A stretch of 6,094 bases of DNA. Origin: an uncultured Synergistales bacterium. Lineage in GTDB: Bacteria > Synergistota > Synergistia > Synergistales > Aminobacteriaceae. A program made the position numbers and the translations under genes. Location of the stretch: contig CAJOEQ010000052.1 in the NCBI GenBank assembly GCA_905233515.1, positions 1-6,094 on the forward strand, in the 5' to 3' direction. How positions within the stretch are numbered: position 1 is the stretch's first letter; every line of letters begins with the position of its first letter. The notes beneath the pieces were generated by a model. The model was not told the origin of the DNA, made no database searches, and saw only the letters and a program-made list of their open reading frames with translations. Below, in pieces: positions 6,080 to 6,094 of this stretch.

Positions 6080-6094
6080 GAAAAATTATTCCTC

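Overview
The window is AT-rich bacterial DNA. It reads as part of a chromosome, with no plasmid, phage or insertion-sequence signature. Apart from a fragment at the left edge, every gene lies on the minus strand. The content is peptidoglycan synthesis: meso-diaminopimelate production (dapF) and the murD-ftsW-murG piece of the division and cell-wall (dcw) cluster. A dapF gene beside Mur ligase genes suggests meso-DAP peptidoglycan. The taxon cannot be fixed from this sequence. A strict anaerobe of a diderm lineage such as Synergistota is a guess from gene style only.

Layout from right to left, the direction of transcription: a PhzF-family isomerase-like gene (5297-6079); a near-consensus promoter (5264-5291) driving six tRNA genes in the order Pro-TGG, Gly-TCC, Arg-TCT, His-GTG, Arg-TCG, Lys-CTT (5228 down to 4670); a strong intrinsic terminator (4625-4655); a short promoter region and dapF (4578 down to 3742); a 129-base AT-rich gap; then murD (3612 down to 2277), ftsW (2277 down to 1192, overlapping murD by one base) and murG (1167 down to 208). 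A GC-rich hairpin at 168-202 separates murG from the end of a convergent plus-strand gene (1-155). No stretch over 300 bases lacks a gene.

The main anomaly is murD. It is split into two reading frames by a net +1 shift near 3000-3015, just after the lysine expected to be carbamylated, yet both halves keep all family motifs. About 5-8 residues also seem to be missing at the break, so a small deletion fits better than a one-base error. MurD is normally essential. A recent mutation with another copy elsewhere, an assembly error, or a recoding event are the options.

Together the genes supply meso-DAP for lipid II (DapF), add D-Glu to UDP-MurNAc-L-Ala (MurD), complete lipid II (MurG) and polymerise it at the septum (FtsW). 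I see no clear evidence for an undescribed system. Points worth following up are the broken murD, unusual residues in FtsW, DapF and the PhzF-like protein, a tRNA cluster whose genes seem to have exchanged segments, and a marked excess of the palindrome AAAATTTT.
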